DNA of 64,000 bases from the NCBI RefSeq assembly GCF_013373865.1, contig NC_050468.1:19052774-19116773 (forward strand), given 5' to 3'. The position numbers were made by a program, and so were the translations under genes. The notes below the pieces were generated by a model, which saw only the letters and a list, made by a program, of their open reading frames with translations, made no database searches and was not told where the DNA came from. Shown piece by piece: positions 37,577 to 50,859 of this stretch. Position 1 is the first letter of the stretch, and every line of letters starts with the position of its first letter. This stretch comes from Monomorium pharaonis. Taxonomy: Eukaryota; Arthropoda; Insecta; Hymenoptera; Formicidae.

Positions 37577-37677
37577 GTTAATCTTTATTGTTGACAATCT
37601 TTATGCTAATTTTAATTTTGATCTAGCTGCTAGATTAAAAGTAAAATTAGCATAAAAATCAATAACAAAGGTTAGAA
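37577..37677. repeat. Near-perfect cruciform repeat
   Basis: Two 50-bp arms meet at a single central base (about 37628) around GATCTAGC-T-GCTAGATT. The inner 25 bases of each arm (TTTATGCTAATTTTA.TTTT) pair almost perfectly and the outer part pairs with mismatches and a gap. No target duplication is evident. Probably a palindromic MITE remnant. Confidence 0.65.
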
Positions 37678-37679
37678 TC

Positions 37680-38640
37680 ATTGGCTAGATTCGAGCTAAC
37701 TGACATTAAGATTCATTTGGGATACTACTTTAAATTTGCATTTCAATTATAGATCTGTAATGTCTAATTTTATCTCACTCTTACTTAAAATGCAAAATAA
37801 CTGCTATTTTTAATGAAAGTCTGAAATTGAAAGACATGAATTCTTAACATTGGATGATAAAAAGTTTTCTTTCGTAAGTAATTGTAACTTTACTTAAGAC
37901 CATACAAATAATAAACAACACTTTACTCTTTAGCAGTTCATTTTCATAGTCATAACCAACAGACCTAATAGTGATTAAACTGTAACTTTGCTAATAACAA
38001 GTAACCTTTATCTGGTACTTGAAAAAATATATGATGATCAAAACTCAAATTAATTTTGAATAACAATTTTACTGTTAAAGATATAGTATTCTATTATATG
38101 TACATGAATACTATTAATTACACAGAAATACAATACTTCATAATGCGAAACGTCCAGAAACAGCACCACTCTCGTCCAGTAATATCTCGGGACACCGGGT
38201 AAAAAAGTTTGCCTCATAAGTAATTACGAGTTCAACCCTCCCCCCCTCCTCACTCAAAACTTGTCCCCCGTCCTCCCCATCGCGGCCGCGACTGCCGCAG
38301 CCACCCCCGGCGTTTCCGGCCGTATCTGACATCTCTGCCTCGATGTTTCTTCTTTCTTTTGCCCGCCACGTGGTTCCTGCCCCTTCCCTTCATCTGGCCG
38401 CTAGCTACACCTTGCACTCCATCTCAGCAACACGTTTCTTGACAGAAAGTTAATAAAGTTTTCCAACTCGCATAAATCAACGACCTTCTTTAACCTCCGG
38501 CTTCACAAGCTGTCAGGTACGTACTAGCAGCGCGGTACACCCCGCGTTATAAAGGCAACCAACTTTAATACGTTTCAATAAATTCCTCGAGCACTCTTTC
38601 TCCACTTTGCTGCATGCTCGTCCTGATCGTTCAGTTCGTC
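37680..38640. other. AT-rich DNA then a pyrimidine-rich GC island
   Basis: From about 38140 to 38640 the plus strand is pyrimidine-rich with C runs. A minus frame of 64 codons (38138-38332) is rich in Gly and Glu and unrecognised. CTGTCAG|GTACGT at 38516/38517 is a plus-strand acceptor/donor fusion, but its pyrimidine tract is interrupted by purines. Confidence 0.4.
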
Positions 38641-41600
38641 GCTTTTCGAGTTTTCTGGCAGCGAAGAAAGTTCACTAAAATGTTGCGATACACATTCGCG
38701 ACGCAGCAACTCAAATCAGAACAAAAAATGCAAATTTACGCAATTACGACAACTTTTCTAATAAATAACAATCGCAAACATATCCTTTTGCTTATATTCT
38801 ATGACGCATAAAATGCAATGCAAAGACTTTATCACGATTCATATAGTATATTTGAAAAAGTAAGCTTTGTTATAAAGGCGTGCTTTGTATATATTATATA
38901 TATATAATATATAATTAATAAAAAAATTTAAATTAAAAATTTTACTACTGATTTTTATATATTTCATTATTTAATACTGACGTTAGGCTTAGAATACATA
39001 TAGATGATTTGGTTTACTAACAAAATGAAATTCTTTTTAAGGTCCCCGTACATTTGATACGGTAATCTTTCTTCGGTAATACCGACAATGATAGAGAAGA
39101 TCCCGGCGGTACCTGTTAATCTTAATTCTTTCGTTTGTCTCCCGTGGGATACGAGACTGAAGACTGTGCACAACCGTGCCTACCTTAACGAAGAAATGTT
39201 GAGTTATTTCGAGAATTATTTAGGGTAAGACGTTTTTTACCATTACTTTATCAAGATTAATAAAAAATAAATCATAATTCGTTTTTTATTTTTAACTTAA
39301 ATGAATATAAAACGTATTAATCTAAATAGGTTTTTATTTTGTAACATTCAAAATTGTGACAGATGCAATTGATACACTTAAAGATTATATAAAAAGGTCT
39401 CTGAAAGATACATAATATCTTATAAAAGTTTTAAATGTAGATGTTAAAGGAAACTTTAATTCAATGTATTCAATAGATATATCAAAACTAAAATTTAATA
39501 ACAGTTTCTCATCGAAATAACATTTTCTCCTTACATTTTCTACGCTAAACTCATATCTCAAATCTTACATTCACGGAATTTTATGTGTGTAAGAGTGAGA
39601 TAGAGAAAGAGACGCAATTTCCTTTTCGATTTTATCACGAAACGAGAAAAGAAAGAAATTCGAAATACCGGCAAAAATCCGCGAATAAACATTATTTGCG
39701 TTTTAATAATTAAGAGCCGTACAGAGACGGTACAAAGTCAGTCGCTCCTCTTGATTTTAATCCACGGCCTGGCATGAATTATGGACCGTAAGCTCCAGGA
39801 AAAAGCTCCAGGAGCTGTACCGGAAGTTAATCAGAGCATTTCTTTATGCCCGAAGGCACGCGAAACACGAATGCTCTCCTTCACGGGAATAAACTTGAAT
39901 TTCCTTGCAGGAGACTAGTAAATTCGAACGTTGTTCTCTTGAAAATTACGCTATAAGTAAAAAGAATAACTCTTTTTTTTAAATAAATCCAGGAAAAACA
40001 TTTTCGTAGCAAATAACAATTTTTATAAATAAATTTTCATATAGGAATAATTATGTGGTTACCACAATACCAATATTTTGTTTAATTGATACCATATCGG
40101 TTGACGCGCTACCTTGAAAAAAATTTAGCAGGACAGGCGAACTAGTAATGGTAGGTATCTAACAACGGAAAATATAATGATCTATAGACCAGTCGATAGC
40201 TGGCGAGACAAACGGCTTTATTATTCCCAAGAGAAGTTATCCCCATGGGTCGTTAATACCGAGAATTATTGTGAGCTATTAAGCCATCGATTATACGAGT
40301 CGAGCCACAGGCGAGAAAGCGATCGCGAAAAAAGACTTCCAGGAAATCAATTAAGTTCAGAATACAATTACGACGATAACAATTTGTCGGGATATCGAGT
40401 TCCCACGTTATTACGACGAAGATAAACGGCAGACGAGGGCGCGGTGTACTAGAGAGGCTCTTCTGTGAAAATCTCAATGTTACTCATTTCTATGATTTCG
40501 TTCATTCGTTTGCGAAATTGTAAGTCTTCTCTACATCTTTTTTAAAATTGATTCATAATTGATAAGCACACTCATTAAATAATCACTAAACAAAACATTC
40601 TCTGTATCTTCTCTGTAAACATTCTCTTATGTAAAATATTATACTACCGTAATGCTGTAATTTGGATATTTTATATCATATTTTTCTTTAATGTATTACT
40701 ATTCTTATTATTATTGTTACAATTTTTCTAATAAATTTTCAATTATAAGACTATCTTTAAAAATGAAATTAATCAATGTCATAATTAAATTTTTAAAAAA
40801 CATTAATAAGTATTTTATATTTAAATATAATACATATTCCGTTTAATTAAAAATAAAGCTAGTATAAGAAACAGATCAAGTAAATTGTACCTCAAAAACT
40901 TTTTTAAAGAGTAAGGTTGTTTTGCATTTATGATTCGATAATTGGCCAGGGGTAGTGGACAAAAAAATAGGCTTATATCATGATAGAGTTTTGACAAAAA
41001 TAACAAATTTCAACTTGATAAAATGTTTAAAAAATAGCAAATATAATATTTAAACTTGATAAATAGTTTCTCTTTTTTTTCCTTAAAAAAAAAATGTTTT
41101 TTATGCTCATTCAAGAAACATTCTCGATACGTATAATTTCAGGGCGCGTGCCAAAAAAAATACAGTAATAAAAAGTAATAAAAATAAAAGTCGATCAAGA
41201 GACATTCGTTTCAAGACTCGCACATGTTATACAAGTGAGCAGTGTGCTTATAGCAATTAAGATAATGATCTACAATTAGCATAATATGTCGAAACGCTTC
41301 GGTGCAATGCCTGACAGGATATCGGGAAGTAGGATGACGCTGAGAAGGTAATTAGCGCTGTTTGAAGATGGTAAAATTCAATCTGCTGTGCCGGCGGTGA
41401 GGCAGTGAATTGAAGTCGCTTGAAAGGAGGAGAACAAGAGGAAGAGAGGGAATAGGAATAGATTTAGCAGAATACTGAAATGAGTCCTTGTATATTCCGA
41501 AATAGGTATCAAAGCTGGCGCCAACTGGGGACTGACATTAATTAAAAGCCTTCCTGTCGCGGGAACTCCGAAGAACGATTCGGCGCATTTCCGAATAGCA

Positions 41601-42455
41601 ATCGATCGAACATTTCTTCCGTCGCCAATCGACAATCCAAATGAGTCCTCGTGTTTCCACTTTGCGCACACAATTTACCATTGGGTGCAAAATTCATTTA
41701 ACGTAACAGCAATATTTCCGGAAATCAGACTAATTGATATTGAACATTTACCAAATCATGACATTTTTATTTCGATCATTTTGATTAAATTAATTCGACT
41801 TCCGACAAAGTTTAAAAAGTAAATTTCTATTTGTATAATTATGATAAAAACCGGAAAAAATTTTTGGGCATATAAAAAAACGTGTTTCACATAAATAATT
41901 CGTAAAACTAAAAATGTTTATAGAACTGATACTTTCTATTCTATTTGCATACAATTTACAACAATTCACAACTGTATTAACATTGGCAAAATTCATTTGA
42001 ATTTCAATTCAATTAATTATTCGAGAAATTACAACTCCAATTATAATAAAGCGTACAATTTCATGAAGCATGAATAAACTTACATATTCTTTGCTATTCC
42101 TCCAAAAAATTTTAGAAATATAATTGTGCAAAAAATAATAGAAGTGACATTTCTCGGTCGAGGCATTTCTTGGTGCATAATAATAATTTTTATGTAAAGT
42201 TTTACAGTTTATTCTGGCTATAAAATGTTATTTTTTGCAATAATTTTTTACGGTTTTTTTTAGAAAGAATTAAAGATCTAAATGCTTTAGCATCAAAATT
42301 ATTAAATTGCTTGTCAATTTAATTCGTGAATTAATTATTTCGGCTTCAAGGATTATGTTTCAAAACTAACAAATATGCGACGTGCGATTCGCATAAATTG
42401 GAGATTGTAAAATTCACAAAACACAAAAATTATGATGAAACAACAAGAACTCTGA
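38641..42455. other. Mostly AT-rich DNA with small GC patches
   Basis: Moderately GC-rich patches at about 39700-39920, 40090-40450 and 41290-41670 contain frames of up to 97 codons with no recognisable product. The rest is AT-rich, including an AT-alternating tract near 38890. No gene or RNA gene supported. Confidence 0.45.
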
Positions 42456-43386
42456 TTCAACCAAGACACTTCCCTTATTTCTTGTAACATATTAGAAGAC
42501 TATAGTATAAAAATATTCGCGGATGATACACTAATATATGTAACTGGAGAAAGTAGTGCAGAAATAGAAGGAAAAATGAATCTAATATTTAATATAGTAG
42601 AAGAGTGGATGAAGATGAATGTCCTAAGAATGAATGCCAGCAAAACAAAATTTATAGTTTTGAGAAGTATAAGAAAGGAATTAAAGGGAAATATTGTACA
42701 GAAATGCCTAAACAAAACGGAAATAGAGCGTGTAGACGTAATAAAGTATTTAGATATAATTATTGATGATAAGCTTAGATTTAAAGACCACTGTGATTAT
42801 ATGTTTAAGAAAATTGGGGAAAAAATGGATTTCTTAGATAGGATAGGAAATTACATATCGGCATACACGAGGTGTATTATATATAAGTCGATAGTAGCAC
42901 CCCATTTTGAATATTGTGCAATATTACTGGTAGATATAGGAGAAACGCAATTGAATAAATTGCAAGTAGCACAGAATCGGGCTATGCGAGTAATTACAAT
43001 ATAATAGATACACCAAAATAGAACATATGTTACAAGCGTTGCAATTTATGTCTATAAAACAGAGACTACACTATAATGTATGTATATTTATATTTAAAGT
43101 TTTACATAACTTGGTGCTAAATTACTTAAGGGATAGACTAGAAGTAATTAGTAATGAAAATGGAAGAAAAACAAGACAGGAAGAGACTATCGCAATAAAA
43201 TTTGATAGAACTAAAAGTGCGTAAAAAAGCGTGTGTTACGAGGGCGTAAAATTATACAATATTTTGCCAGCAGAAATTAGAAGGTGTGAAAGAATTGAGG
43301 TATTTTAACGGATGTTAAAAAAGCATGTATGTAAATCTATGTAAAACATAATAGCTAAGAAAGCTGAATAAACTTCAATCAATCAA
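42456..43386 (+). mobile_element. 5'-truncated, decayed LINE (Jockey/CR1-like) 3' end
   Basis: Reverse transcriptase residues IFADDTLIYV, encoded at about 42513-42542, carry the F-A-D-D catalytic motif. They are followed by the thumb-like region (NASKTKF) and a C-terminal part with KQRLHYNV and YEGVKLYNILPAEIRRCE, typical of the Jockey/CR1 group of non-LTR elements. The frame is broken by a shift near 43000 and stops at about 43222 and 43307; the final stop is near 43344. AATAAA (43367-43372) and three TCAA units (43375-43386) form the 3' end. Most of the RT, the endonuclease and ORF1 are missing, so it is inactive. Clade assignment is tentative; LINE identity is firm. Confidence 0.85.
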
Positions 43387-46300
43387 TTAGTTTAATATTC
43401 AACTTATTATTACAAAAATATCGTACATATAAAAATAAAACTGATATCTTTCCTTTTCAATTTTTCTAATTAATTTTATCACTTGCTAAGTTTTTTGAAT
43501 CTACTTATTTTAATATTATATAATTGTATATGTGTTTATCATTAAACTCTAAATTTGTAATTATAAGATCAAAGAAACGTATGATTTGCAAAAAAAACTA
43601 CACGCTTTAAGAATATTATGGAGAAATTATATGATAAAAAATACAAATAAATATCTTTAATAAAAAATCATAATTATAACATATTTATATATCTCCCTAT
43701 ACTTTTATATACAGATTGTTGAAAATCAATAACGACTTTTCCATCGACGACGTTTCTATTTCGGTTCATTTCATCCTGGAAATAGCGAGGAAGCTATAAG
43801 AGACCGTAAGATTTCGCGAAGCGTGAATGAGCACAAGAGGATGTCGATTCCACCCATAAATATACTGTTAAACACTGGCGGTAGCTATTACGATTTCTTG
43901 AGCGCCGCTTAAGGATTTTGCGCATGGATGCTTATCGATCTAGCTAGTGCTATCAAATATCTTGGAGAACTCTATCGTCAGTGAACACAATGTGAAATTA
44001 AAGGTTTACTCGACTGTGCATAGCATTAACTAATTTAATTATTACTTTAGTTAAACTTTCGTGTACTTTATGATAAATTGCGTAAAGTAAAATATCCTTC
44101 AGCTAATGTTCCCTTAACTTCCGTAGAGAAATAGGAAACTCGATAAAAGTAGGAACCGTCGACAAATCGGATTCTGTTTATCTAATCTCAATCATATGTA
44201 TTGAATGTAACGCATTTTACAATTTTACTTGTCACATCAGCTAGAAAAGAAGGGTATAATATAACTGCAAAAGTATATCTATATATATATATATATAAAG
44301 ACCATTAATTTATTGTCAGAATGCGTTCACATTTCTTAACTTAAGCTGTTAATGACAGAACATTAACGTCGCATTAGCTGCCATTAGGGACATAAAGGAA
44401 ATTTAATTTACGTGGATTAAAAAAAAATTCCGATCTACAGAGTGAAAACGACTCTACAAGCGCACGAAGCCTGTAGTTACGCATAGCCATGCGTGATATA
44501 CGACCGGCGTTTTTACGTTGGCGGTGCGGCTCGGTGAGTTACGTTCCGCATATCAGAGTAACGCGTAACGTTCATTTTCAACGTGATTATTTACGGTTAC
44601 GTCGTAGAACTCTTGAGAGACTCGTCCATTTTGAAGAAAAAAGATTTTTTTTAATTCGCGGAGGCAAAAAGAAAGTAAGAAATATATAAGAAATTGCATA
44701 GAATTGAATTTGTGAACGTGATCACACCACGCATGTCTTCCCAAAGTAACGAGAAAAGATCTGTAACTAACTCTTCGTAAATCTTTAATGTATACACGTG
44801 TCGCATTTGCGGTATTTTACATTGCGTTTTTAATTTATTTTTTAAAATTAATATTTTTTTATGACTATGGTAGTTCGTGAATTTTCTTTAAGATGGATTT
44901 TTATATATAAAACAATTTTTTAATTCTGCAATAATAATATCACAACAAAGTTAAATAACGTCTAAAAGATACATAGGTAAATAAAATTTAAAGACCGCTT
45001 TTACCTTGCACGAGAAATAAAAGGATTAAAATCTCAGCCAAACCGTGACGAGCAACAAGCAGCTCACAAGTTACGACTTTTTATTTCTAATTTTGCGAAC
45101 TTCAACAATACATAGCCAAATATAATGTCACGACTCTAGTAAGTCGAATTTAATTGTGGCTTCCAATGCAAATTAGCAGTGACTACGGTGCTCGGTTTTC
45201 CGCGTAATAACTTTCGGATTATTTAACGTGTGATTAATAAAGTCGTATTTCTCGGTGAAGCTAATCTCATCGTTAAATCAGCCACGACATCGAAATACTT
45301 CGCTAAAGTCCTACCGTTTTTCCGAGTTAGCTTTAATGTGCCCGAATACACGTTGTAAGCTACGTTTATTTGGGGAATTCGTTAAATTCGAGGGAAAAAT
45401 TTTCATCTAAATTCAGTATTAAATTATAAATAAAAATAATTTCAATCGTTATATATCAAAGCAAATTAATACACAAAATCGATTTTCATATAACAATTTT
45501 AAATAAATTTATGTTTAATAATTATTAATCGAGATTCTCTCAGACCAACTCTTATACGTTTGTAACATTTTATTCAGATTACAACAAAGAGCAAAACCAC
45601 GCATAATATAATTTTCTTCGTTTTAAACTCTAAAGCTATATTTAATTGAAGATTCAATTACTATTTAAAATTGACATTTCGTAATGTCCATTGCAGACAT
45701 ATAAGTTTGACAAAAAGCCAACAATCTTTAGCTTCTCAAGCAATTAGTCGCGAAGAAGTCTTGAATAATCTTCAGATGGGAAATTTCTTTCGTGCAATTT
45801 TGCCGCTCGGAACGTCTTGATTAATCGGCCATCTGGGAAGTTCCGAAAGACGGAAGTGATCTATTCTTTTCTCGTTTACCCGGGAAAACAAATGTCCCGA
45901 TCGTGAAATCTCAGTCGTCCTGATCGCGTACGGACGAAGACGAATTCTTGGGAATGGTGGACCTTTGAGTAGAAAAGCATTTAATTAAAATCCCCTCGAA
46001 CCGAGAGCACTTGTAATCGAGTGGCATCGGCGAAGAAAGAGAAGGAAATCAAAGTGACGAAGAACAAATGGAAATACTTGGTTTTGTGTCGCGGACCAAT
46101 CTAAAAGATATGCCATTCGAAACGACAGTGTTTGAATAACTGTGACGACACGGTGATGGAAAGTATTGTATGAAATTCAACGATAACGATGTTATCCGTC
46201 TTGTAGACATGAATAAAACACTGCTGAATCTTATCTAACATATCCTTAAATGTTAATTAGATACTTTGTGATAAATCAGTAAAACAATGACACAGGATTT

Positions 46301-47340
46301 ACGGACGAGAGTCTAATACTAACTAGGGCTTATCGGAAATAAAAAAGCATCGCGATTCATTCATTAAATATAAAAAACGCGTATGCTTAAAACGGAAAAC
46401 TCTTGATAAGGACTCTCGCAAGCGTACTTCTTATAATCAAGTACTACTTGAGGCGCGTGGTCTTAAAATGGATATTTAAATAATTGCATCGTCGTTTCGG
46501 CAGCTACTGCCGCGCACTCGGCGTTTCTCATTTCGCGGGGATTAAATGTTAATAATGCAACGTTCGCTGAGATGTTACGGCAAGCTAAGTACACTTGTGC
46601 ATTTATAAGAAATTCCACTTCCATTTTGTATGTATAAAGCACACGTGAGTGTTATATTAATAATAAGATGCTTAACAAATTCAAACAAATAAAGCTTTGT
46701 GCAACACGCACACTATTTACAATATCTTTATCAGTTATTTTTTTCTCACTAGACACTACAGACGTGCGCTTTGTGCGCGCTATTTAACTTTTTGTTTTTT
46801 ACCTTTTAAAAATAAATTGTAATGATAATTGTAACAAAATTGGTAGTTTGACAGCTGGAAATGACAGGAAGGGAAGCAAGTGACAACGCACTTGGCGAGA
46901 TAGCGAGACAGCCAATTAGCATCTCGGAAAAGCGACAACAACATCTCCTTTTTACAAAGTGGATAAAAAAATTAGTCTTAACTTTACAATTATTGTCTCA
47001 TATATAAGTAAAAATATAAAATCTTCTAAAGAATTTGTTAATTTTGAACAGACATAAAATGCATAAAAAATTCTGTGCAGTTTCATCAAAAAATATATAT
47101 TCTCTCATTTTAATAATAACTTTTTATGAAATTTTTATTAAAAGAAAAATATATTGGATAAAAAATAATAAAATCTGCAAACAAAGACTCTTTTAATATT
47201 ATTATCAAAACGATCATATATGACTATTGTAATATTGAAATAAAAATATATTTTGCTGAAATTTGAGATTATTAAATTTTTAAAAAAATTGATATTCTTG
47301 CTTATATAAAATAATAATTGAATTGAAACTAATTTTTTTT
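43387..47340. other. AT-rich DNA with several moderate GC patches
   Basis: GC-richer patches lie at about 43730-43990, 44440-44640, 45130-45370, 45820-46090 and 46470-46590. None has a frame above 66 codons. An (AT)n tract lies at about 44276-44297. No gene is supported. Confidence 0.45.
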
Positions 47341-48150
47341 CTATGTATAACGCTCTTGGCGATAAAACTCAATGCTGCATTTTATTAGAAATCCATTTAA
47401 CAAAGAAGGTGACGGTACGCGCGCCGACATAATGTGGCTAAAAAAAAGCTTTAATTTAAGTGCCGCGCGACTCGGTAGCGCGACCCTACATGTGCTCCCG
47501 CTATTAGTATTATTTTTATCATTTCCCCTCTGCCGGCGTCGAGAAATTTTTTTTTCACTTTTTAGAACTTTCGAAGTAGGGCTGCGCAATATGCTTAATG
47601 GACCGGCACGACACTCACGATGCGCTTTCCTATTGCCGCGATTTTACGTAACCCGCGCTTACCTAAGCGTGGGTTCGCCATTAACTAATTGACACCATCG
47701 CAGCCGGAATACACGTGATCGCGTGGAAAAAGGAGTATATTAATGAGAAATCGGTTCGCTTTTTCCCCGCGTCCTTTTTACATCGAGCAAAAAGAGAACG
47801 TCAAAATCAATTGATTCATCGGCACAAAAGCGCATTGTCTCTTAATTTCAATCTCCCGCATTACGCGATTTTCTATTTTTGTATACGTTTTCTTTTCCAG
47901 CAGAATAATCAACGGGCGAAACCATAGATAAGCGACGATATTTTCATTTGTGCCGTGGCACAGATTACGCAAATGTCCGCAGACCATTAACTAATTGACT
48001 CTATGACGAGTCCAGCGCGTCAGATGATGCCGATAAAAGGAGCAGGGAGGTAAAGGGATGGAGACCAAGCCTTTTCCGCGATCGCTTTCAAAGAGCCCCA
48101 ATGCGACAGTGTCTAATCTGATGTGAAGGAAAGCGCACGAATAAGAAGTC
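47341..48150. other. GC-richer island
   Basis: Frames of 106 codons (plus, 47372-47692) and 82 codons (minus, 47341-47589) overlap antiparallel and are unrecognised. GATCGCG and CCATTAACTAATTGAC words occur, the latter twice (about 47679 and 47986). The duplicated word is worth noting but its meaning is unknown. Confidence 0.4.
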
Positions 48151-50640
48151 GGATTTATCAGGACTCGAAAAAGTCACTACAAATATATAGACTACTATGA
48201 CAGATGTCATCATTACATATACCGCTACATTTTCCCCTTCAACACAGCAAACAGAAATATTTTACTGATATTTGCAAAAACAATTTTTTTACAAAAAATT
48301 CAGAAATTTTATAAAACAACTAATTTAATCTCTCTCTTTTCGAGTTAATCATACACTTTTATTTAGTTTATCTTTATTTAATGTTTATTTGTCGTTATTT
48401 AATTAATCCCTTTTATTTTCATTTAGCAAATTTATAAACAGTTAATTATTCCGATTTAATTTCAATCACTGGCGCTGACGCTTTATTTAAATAATATATT
48501 TTACAGAAACGTGTTATTTTATTTTTGTAAATAATACAATTTCGGAGGAGCAAAATATTGTTAGTAATAAAACTTTATGCGTCGGCGATAGCTGGATTGT
48601 ATCCAATGATAGTATCTTCGTGTGGGAAACACGGACAAAGATGAAGCCTATGTATAACCTCTTTTCGTTACGAGCTTTTTTATTGCATTCGATAGCGGCT
48701 CCAGCCGGATTTCATTTTTCCCGAACAGAACAGCACGTGAGTGCTATGAGAGACACGCATGCGGACAAGGCTTCCGAGGATACGGCCGTAACTTTGAATT
48801 TCAATTTCTGTACGCTTCCTCCCCCTCCCCCTTCTCCCGCCTGCTGTCGTCCTCGGGGAGTCCTCATTCCGCGCTATTTACTAAACGTAGATTCACCAGT
48901 ATTCGTGTGTCGAAGTCAACGTGAAATGTAGCCTTCCTCTCTCGCGCACGCGGACGAATCAAAAAAATGTGAAAAAAAAAAAAAGAAGAAGAGTAAAGGT
49001 GAATCGCCTATAAAAGATATTAATCTAGGTACTCTCTTTGTCTCCTCTCATTTTCTCCGATAAATTTATAACTATACAGAAAACAAATCGCCGCAAACTA
49101 CGCGAGAGACAAAATTCCGCACGGGATTCCGCAGCAGTGCGCGCGCGTCTGTCCATTTATTCGCACACTTCGCTTTTTTTTAAGAGCAAAGTATACCCGA
49201 AAGTATAAGCGAATGAAAAAACGTGTCCGAGTCGCGCCGCTTCGCTGCGTGCCCCATTCGTTGTCCCGTTGATAAATTAAGTGCCTCGGATGCAGACGAT
49301 AAATTCGCTAAGGCTAACCGGCGCGACCGATGATTTATACCACCGACTACTCCAGGAAGCCCGTGATCTATGACCCCGCGAGGGTCAGCCGGAGGTAAGA
49401 CAATGCAACCGGGCCCCTGGTCGCTCGGGGGAAAGGGAGGGGGGGGGGGAGGGGATTTAAACGCACGTGCGTTTGCATGTACGCTTAAATGCATCACCGG
49501 GAGCGGGTGGACGGGACGGGGCAGAAACGTGGCGAGATCGATGATCTCTATTGCCGGGAAGTCATGGATAGCGGGGCCGCGGTTATGTCGCGCATGAAAC
49601 ATTGATCGAGGAAAGTCGCAGGAAATTGCACGCGCTGCGCAGCGGGGATGCGCTTATAGAATGCATTATTTATCGGCCCTGCCCCCGACGTGCCCGTAAT
49701 TTATGCAGACGACAGGATATTTCGATCCGTGATTAGACGCGATTATTGAGCATTATTATCGTCAAATACCTACGTTGACTTCCATAAAGCTAGCGCGCTG
49801 TCCGGCATTAAACGTATCCGATTTATCCTTGCCTCCCTTCCTCCCCCCATAGTAGGAGTGTTAAACTAATGGAATAATATAAAATATTGCCTGAAATTTT
49901 TCTTTCAGAAATTTCACTTTTTTTGCTCGAAAAACAGTGGTGACGTATCAAAATCTATAATACATAGGTATACATATTTACTTCATAATATAATTAATAT
50001 TATTAGAATCACTTTGAAAATCATTGTTAACAAAAATATGTATCAACGCTAAAATTAAAGGAATTAGTCTGCTACAATTTTTGTTAATTTTATAGAGCTG
50101 TCTGTTACTTAATTATTCTATTACATATAATTCTCGAATATTTAATAAATTAAATTTATAACAACCGTTTTATGAATAATCGCGCTAAGAGGACGCCCAA
50201 GGCAACCGCACACGCGCGTTCTCACAGTTTAGTTCCTTAGAAATAATATTTCACCTTCCCCGTGTGATACCCCGTGGAAGGAGCGCCCGTGTACGCTCTG
50301 GCATTTTAGTGATTCGTGTTACGCCGGATACGATGCGGGTGGACAACAGGTCGGTCGAAGCCACCGGCTCAGAACGAGCCTGTATGAATATAGCGTGACT
50401 GATAAGCCATGGGCGCAACTACAACTGATTTATAACGACACCGGTACAGCACGCAGCTCGTGCGACAACCGTGACATCCTTCTCTATTATCGTGAGAATT
50501 CGCGCTCTCCGTGAGAGACAGAGAGAAAGAGAGAGAGAGAGCTAAATCGTCTTTACGCTTCCTAGCATCAAACGGACGATCCTTTTTTTCTCTATGACGA
50601 AATCCACGATCCAAGTTATTGATCATACGTGTGTACAATT
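48151..50640. other. AT-rich DNA and two CpG-rich islands
   Basis: Islands at about 48580-49850 and 50190-50600 flank AT-rich DNA. The longest frame is 140 codons on the minus strand (49180-49602), which overlaps a 75-codon plus frame and crosses the G-run, giving poly-Pro or poly-Gly. CGTAATTTATG and CATAAAG words near 49700-49790 resemble homeodomain targets. A CCTATAAAAG TATA-like word lies at about 49009. Candidate regulatory DNA, no gene. Confidence 0.4.
49427..49454 (+). other. Canonical G-quadruplex motif
   Basis: Runs of G5, G3, G11 and G4 are separated by AAA, A and A. This satisfies the four-run, short-loop rule for intramolecular G-quadruplex formation on the plus strand. Confidence 0.75.
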
Positions 50641-50659
50641 TTTTTTATTATTGTATGTG

Positions 50660-50854
50660 CACAGAGAGAAAGATTTCTTTAGATTTAATAAACAGTTTTG
50701 CTGGATTATTCTAAAGCATATACTTCTTTGGTTTTAATAAATTTTATTAAATCTAAAGAAATCTGTATAAAATTTATTAAAACTAGAGACATATATGCTT
50801 TGGAATAGTCAAACAAAACTGTTTATTAAATCTAAAGAGATCCTTCTCTCTGTG
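50660..50854. mobile_element. Hairpin MITE with about 87-bp inverted arms
   Basis: The left end CACAGAGAGAAAGATTTCTT and the right end are near-complementary, and pairing runs inwards through TTTAGATTTAATAAACAGTTTTG and TTTTAATAAATTTTA. The centre contains TTAAATCTAAAGAAATC, which is complementary to part of the arms, so internal folding is complex. TGTG flanks both sides but the neighbouring GT repeats make the target duplication ambiguous. No coding capacity. Confidence 0.75.
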
Positions 50855-50859
50855 TGTGT

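Noticed and set aside
38495..38522. Plus-strand CTGTCAG|GTACGT fusion
   Set aside because: The pyrimidine tract is interrupted by purines next to the AG and the strand disagrees with the strong sites.
39853..39862. AAGGCACGCG, matching the start of miR-124
   Set aside because: The match stops after 10 bases. A nearby 8-bp AGAGCATT/AATGCTCT stem does not place it in a proper precursor arm.
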